This document shows, piece after piece, positions 58,609-64,000 of a DNA stretch of 64,000 nt. Every line of letters starts with the position of its first letter. The stretch's first letter is position 1. The DNA is from Cacajao melanocephalus (taxonomy: Eukaryota; Chordata; Mammalia; Primates; Pitheciidae): the NCBI GenBank assembly GCA_963573385.1, contig CAUYLG010013704.1:30115-94114 (forward strand), in the 5' to 3' direction. Position numbers and translations under genes: made by a program. The notes beneath the pieces were generated by a model that was given only the letters and a program-made list of their open reading frames with translations, had not been told where the DNA came from and did no database searches.

Positions 58609-58679
58609 CATGATCTGACAAGATGATTTCTTGTGCATTACTAAGAATGTCAACAGTTGAGACTTTCAGTGTAGTGGCC

Positions 58680-58960
58680 CAGGTTCCCAAGACTCAACAA
58701 TGAATGAAACAACAATTCATGCCCTTGAAGAGCTGACATTCGGGTGGGTGGGTACTGACTGGAAGAAGAGCAACTGATTTGCAGTATGATTGTGGCCAAG
58801 ATGGAACTAATCATAGATTTGACAGGAAGTTGGATTCACTTTTGCCACTGTCAAGTTTTGTGACCCTGACCACAAGCCTTCAATTCTTCATTTGTAAAAT
58901 GACCACATGGTTGTCCAGACCCATGGGAACATATATGAAGACATAATCACTTTCATAACA
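58680..58960 (+). mobile_element. MIR/L2-like remnants
   Basis: 58680-58755 recalls the catggagcttacattctagt-type mammalian repeat (gcccttgaagagctgacatt). 58830-58960 carries the MIR core in sense (ttttgccactgtcaagtttt, gtgaccctgaccacaagcct, tcttcatttgtaaaatgacc). Diverged. Confidence 0.5.
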
Positions 58961-59923
<963 letters not shown>

Positions 59924-59931
59924 AAATATCT

Positions 59932-61677
59932 TTTTCTACATCAATTTAAAGATTACTGATTCTGAATCACAATAATCTGTATTTACCAAAGAACAAGAGG
60001 AAGGTTTCAAATTTGAACTTCAAATGAATAAGCTCTGAATAAATTACAGGCAAGCAGTATTAAGTTCCTATCATTGGTACCTTCAAAAGTTAACATAAAT
60101 GAAAATTCCAATGCAAATTAAAGAAACAGTAAATGGAAATTGTTAATAATATCCTATTTGTACTCTTCCATCCATATCTTTAAGTGTTTAATAATCTATT
60201 AATCTATACTTGCACCATAACTATTATTCCCCAATATAAAGTATCTCAGAGTCAAGAGCCTTTCCGAAATATAATAATACAAAAAGAAAGAAGTTTTTGG
60301 TACTATAAAAACTTGCTGTTAATCTTAACCACAAGATCCTTTATATTTAAAACAATAAGCTTGCCAACCTGTGGCAAATGAAAGCGTTCATGTTGGCCAA
60401 AAGTAAAGCAAGTTTATTTCCATTCAAATGAATGAATCTCTACCAATACCCAACATCTCAAAGTCAGAAATATATATATATATATATATATAAATATCTA
60501 TATTCAAGCGAATATACATGTAATCATATATATATGCATATATGTTTCTACAGTAGGAATTTCTGGCATGATCCTAGGAAAATTTTTTAAAGTCTAAAGA
60601 ACTTATCTATAATGTCCATTTTTATTTTCACCAGACAAACATTCTGCTGGAGATGCAATAAGATGATATCATCTAAAAGAAAATATCTCTCCCACTGATC
60701 AGTGAATTAAGATCTCATGGGGCTTGGGTATCATTTTTCTCCATATAGATACAGTAATCATGGCCTGAAGTTGGATCTCACCAGAATATAGGTCCATCAA
60801 CCAGTAGGGATCAAGACAGCATCTGTGAATCAGCCACCATTAACACCACCTTCTCTAAAACACCTGACTTGTTTGCACATTATGTAATCGTTACTCACCT
60901 GTCTTTAAAACAAGGAAAGGATGCCACATGATCTCTTCATGGTACTATGGGGTGAGGAAAAAGTAAAAATAAAAAATAACACTATCTCACAAATCTTGGG
61001 TTCTGGCAAATCAGATATGTTCTAAAGGGAAGGCTATGAAAGAGTTGAGTTTGAAAAAAATAATGAGGCATGACAAGGCCATTCATTTCATTAAAAGTCC
61101 ATGAGTTGCTTTAAAACTTGAGATGTATTTGAATAAGTCTCTTTTTTAAAACCTGCATTAATCTTTGATATTAATTTTTAGGAACCTCCATTTTCAGATG
61201 GCACATGCCCAAATTGCAATTCTGAGGTAGGACCTGAATAAGCATTTGTAATCCGATTTAATAATAGAGGGAAAAGGTGGAAAGAATATAGCAAGGTAAA
61301 ATGTTTTGCTTTGTATTTATAGCCCTGTAATTTAAGAACGTGTGAAATATAGCTCTGCGTATTGCTGGAGCGAAAGCACAAGTTTTGTGGCCAACAGGGA
61401 AAAAAAACGCTTTTACTCCTTCTCAAACTGATGGAGAAGTTTTAAAGGCTCAGGAAATAAACTTTTAGATACTGCATGACTACATTACTTGAAAGCAAAG
61501 AGAATGAAGGAAAAAGATGAAGAATCCCAGACTGTCTCAGATGTCAGATCTTCTTGCCAGAGTGTGGCCTAGGGAGCAGAAAGCCAGGTGGCCTCCTGAA
61601 TACAGTGGCTGTGCACACATATGGAATGAAAACATCTGATGCACCTATATTCACACATATACATTCAAATAATGATG
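59932..61677. other. Unannotated non-coding DNA with (TA)n
   Basis: A TA microsatellite lies at 60471-60492. I recognise no other repeat or gene. Confidence 0.5.
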
Positions 61678-62093
61678 TGTTGGGTGGAGTGGGTTGAGTA
61701 ATATCCTCCAAAAATACATGTCCACCTGGAAACTCAGAATGTGACCCTATTTGAAAATAGGGTCTTTGCAGATACGATTAATTAAGGATCTGCAGTAAAA
61801 TAATCCTAAATTTAGGGTAGGCCCTAAATCCAATGACTGATGTCTTCATAAAGAAAGCAGACGACACATACAATAGAGGGAAGACAGCCTTGTGAAGACA
61901 GACAAACACCAGGGCCACCAGAGCTGAAAAGGCAAGAAAGGATCTTTTTCTGGAGCCACCCAGGGAAAGGCAGCCCTGCCAACACATTGATTTTGGACAT
62001 CTGGTCTCCCCAACAGTAAGAGAGTAAATTTCTCTTTTTTAAAGCCATCATATTTGTGGTCATCTGTTACGGCCACACTGGAAAACTAATACA
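61678..62093 (+). mobile_element. MLT1-type LTR (ERVL-MaLR), sense
   Basis: Full-length ~416-bp LTR: caaaaatacatgtccacctg, gtgaccctatttgaaaatag, gggtctttgcagatacgatt, ggtaggccctaaatccaatg, ccaacacattgattttggac, and the end ggaaaactaataca. Solo LTR, with no internal region on either side. The three overlapping minus-strand frames at 61778-62076 are translations of the LTR. Confidence 0.92.
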
Positions 62094-62720
62094 TGGAGAT
62101 TACAGGATCATTTAAAAAATGTGCCAGCCAACTGCAAAATTTAGAAGAACTCTTAGAATACCATAGTTTATGGTCTTTTCATAATGAGTCATTTAAAATA
62201 CCCATGGAAAGACCTAAAGAAAAAACAATTATACCATAGAGCTCTACTATTTTGCTTTTATAACTCTCACAATCTGTTAAAAATATAAAGATATACAGAT
62301 TTTTTTAAACCAGAGGTTTCAATTCAAGATCAAATGCATGCCACAAATATAAAATATCTCCATTCAAGCTAACCTATGTGTAATGAATTATGATACAGGT
62401 ATACATGGACATTTTGAGGAACATGGAATCTTCAGCGTTTGTGAAAAAGAAGCAGCTGCTGAATGTAAAGACTGGAAATAAACATGGTTTACATGAAATT
62501 GGGCATTCACTGATTTTGACAATCAGGAGTTCACTCAAACTGAAATTTTTAAAAAATGTTTGAGTAAACAGATTCACTCCTTTTTTAATTAGCTTGCATT
62601 TTGCAATTTGGAGTCAAAAACCCTGCAATGGCTAATCATCCAGAAAGTGCTTATTATCTGGCAGACACTAGGGAGAGAGGCAATATGAGCTATGACCACA
62701 GCCCTCAAGGACCTTAGAAA
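62094..62720. other. Unannotated; weak old repeat near 62650-62720
   Basis: agtgcttattatctggcaga and cacagccctcaaggacctta recall an old MIR/L2-associated repeat. The rest holds nothing recognised. Confidence 0.4.
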
Positions 62721-63032
<312 letters not shown>

Positions 63033-63429
63033 GTGAACCTCTAATCCCTAGAATCAGTAAATATGATGTGGAAGTACGGTTTCCGTAGGTATCATTAAGT
63101 TAAGGATATTAAGATGAGAACTTATCCCAGTTCATCCAGATGAATCCAGGTAATCACAAAGTTGTTGTTGCTGCTGTTGTTTTAAGAGGGAGGGTTAGAA
63201 ACAGAGAATGAGATGTAAGATATACAGCCAGCCTTCAAAAGAAGAAAAACCAAGGAAATGGATTCTCTCTTAGACCTTCCACCATAAATGCCAACACATT
63301 TGGGACTTCCAACCCCCAGAACTGTGAGATAATAAATCTTCATTGCTTTTAATTCCCTAGAGTAAACATTAGAGTTTATAACAAGCTGTGATAACTTGTT
63401 ATAGCAGCAATAGGAAAGAAACTAATACA
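63033..63429 (+). mobile_element. MLT1-type LTR (ERVL-MaLR), sense, 5' incomplete
   Basis: gaacctctaatccctagaat, gaatgagatgtaagatatac, ttccaacccccagaactgtg, agataataaatcttcattgc and the end aggaaagaaactaatacaga. The first tens of bases are missing next to the Alu. A GTTGTTGCTGCTGTTGT run lies at 63161-63181. Confidence 0.8.
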
Positions 63430-63884
63430 GATACCAAGCAAGAATTGTTTTTCATGAAGGAGACAGTCATCAAGATCTCCAAATGGTTCTGGAAGATAGA
63501 AATCCAAAACAGAAAATTAAACTCTGAGAGTGCAGAGTGGAAGGCATTCATGGAACTGATAAGTAGTTTCATGGAACAGAAGAGGCTAACTTCTGATTGA
63601 AACTGGTTCAGGAGAGAGAAAGAAGAAAAGCAGTGCATCCAGACAAGATTTTAACTTTTTATTTTTTTGGAGGGCATGGGGGACATTGTTTTTCCTACTA
63701 CCATGTCAAGAATACTTCAATCTCCACATTGAGCCCTGAGAGTGCAGAGTGGAAGGCATTAATGGAACTGATGAGTAGTTTCATGGAGTACAAGAGGCTA
63801 ACTTCTGATTGAAATGGGTTCAGGAGAGAGAAAGAAGAAAAACAGTGCACCCAGACAGGATGTTAATTTCTCTTTTCTTTCTTG

Positions 63885-63886
<2 letters not shown>
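63430..63886 (+). repeat. Duplicated segment (two ~135-bp repeats, offset 212 bp)
   Basis: ctgagagtgcagagtggaag at 63524 and again at 63736 start two copies of ~135 bp at roughly 90% identity. They follow an MLT1-type LTR and could be MaLR internal sequence. They encode two short frames with the shared peptide SAEWKA and FMELISSFME/LMELMSSFME-like ends, which I regard as a consequence of the DNA duplication. Confidence 0.85.
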
Positions 63887-63924
<38 letters not shown>

Positions 63925-64000
63925 GGATGTGGGTAAATTTTTTAAAAAAAAAAAATAAAAAAAAAAAAAAACAAAAGGGGGAAAACAAGATAATTTTTAT
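63887..64000. other. Poly-T run and low-complexity end, likely assembly/read artefact
   Basis: 37 consecutive T's (63887-63923), then ggga, a T/A run, two long A runs and gggggaaaac to the end of the window. The loss of normal composition right after a long homopolymer is typical of sequencing or contig-end degradation. Confidence 0.65.

Noticed and set aside
61778..62076. Three overlapping minus-strand frames of 69-79 codons
   Set aside because: All lie inside the MLT1-type LTR and have no independent support.

Overview
This window is non-coding nuclear DNA from a simian primate. The sequence shows about 21 Alu copies and fragments (mostly AluJ- and AluS-like, one AluSc/Y-like), L1P and L1M LINEs, a THE1/MST-type MaLR element, MLT1-type LTRs, ERV1-type LTRs, hAT and Tigger-like DNA transposon fossils, MIR remnants and many microsatellites. 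Alu together with THE1-like sequence points to a simian; I cannot name the species. I see no protein-coding gene, tRNA, rRNA or CRISPR array. All ORFs are short (at most 160 codons). They are either translations of repeats or isolated frames with no domain I recognise. The base composition (AT-rich, no CpG island seen) fits an intergenic region or a large intron.

Layout. 1-8.6 kb: two old Alus, an L1M 3' end, two 5'-truncated antisense L1P copies (2808-3570 and 5577-5942) and AT-rich DNA with a long hairpin (4822-4892). 8.6-13.6 kb: an AluS with a perfect 14-bp target duplication, a long stretch with no repeat I recognise (9790-11745) and a MaLR LTR with part of its internal region. 13.6-29 kb: Alus, a pair of 173-bp direct repeats 98.8% identical and 780 bp apart (14083-15035), hAT and Tigger-like fossils, a rearranged Alu, an antisense L1M ORF2 piece and MIRs. 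29.6-36.4 kb: one large, ancient, sense L1M interrupted by three fuller Alus and a 40-bp Alu stub whose tail has become a 370-bp GA-rich tract. 36.6-49.7 kb: more Alus, a Tigger-like element containing a perfect 20-bp inverted repeat, an LTR split by an Alu, and a tandem pair of hAT fossils. 50-51.5 kb: a THE1/MST-like proviral remnant with an internal deletion. 52.2-53.5 kb: an LTR-like segment flanked by ~85% identical direct repeats. 54.7-55.3 kb: an ERV1-type LTR. 55.9-58.6 kb: three L1 insertions, one with a classic 5' inversion. 59.6-63.9 kb: two Alus, two MLT1-type LTRs and a 212-bp-offset duplication. The last ~110 bases (poly-T followed by A- and G-rich low-complexity sequence) look like the unreliable end of a contig.

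There is no operon-like or pathway-like cooperation here. The window records successive transposition, nesting, replication slippage and template switching. I found no new gene system. The observations most worth checking are the near-identical 173-bp direct repeats, the two long perfect inverted repeats with similar spacers, the LTR-like segment bracketed by direct repeats, and the twin-primed L1. Repeat family names come from memory of consensus sequences, not from a database search.
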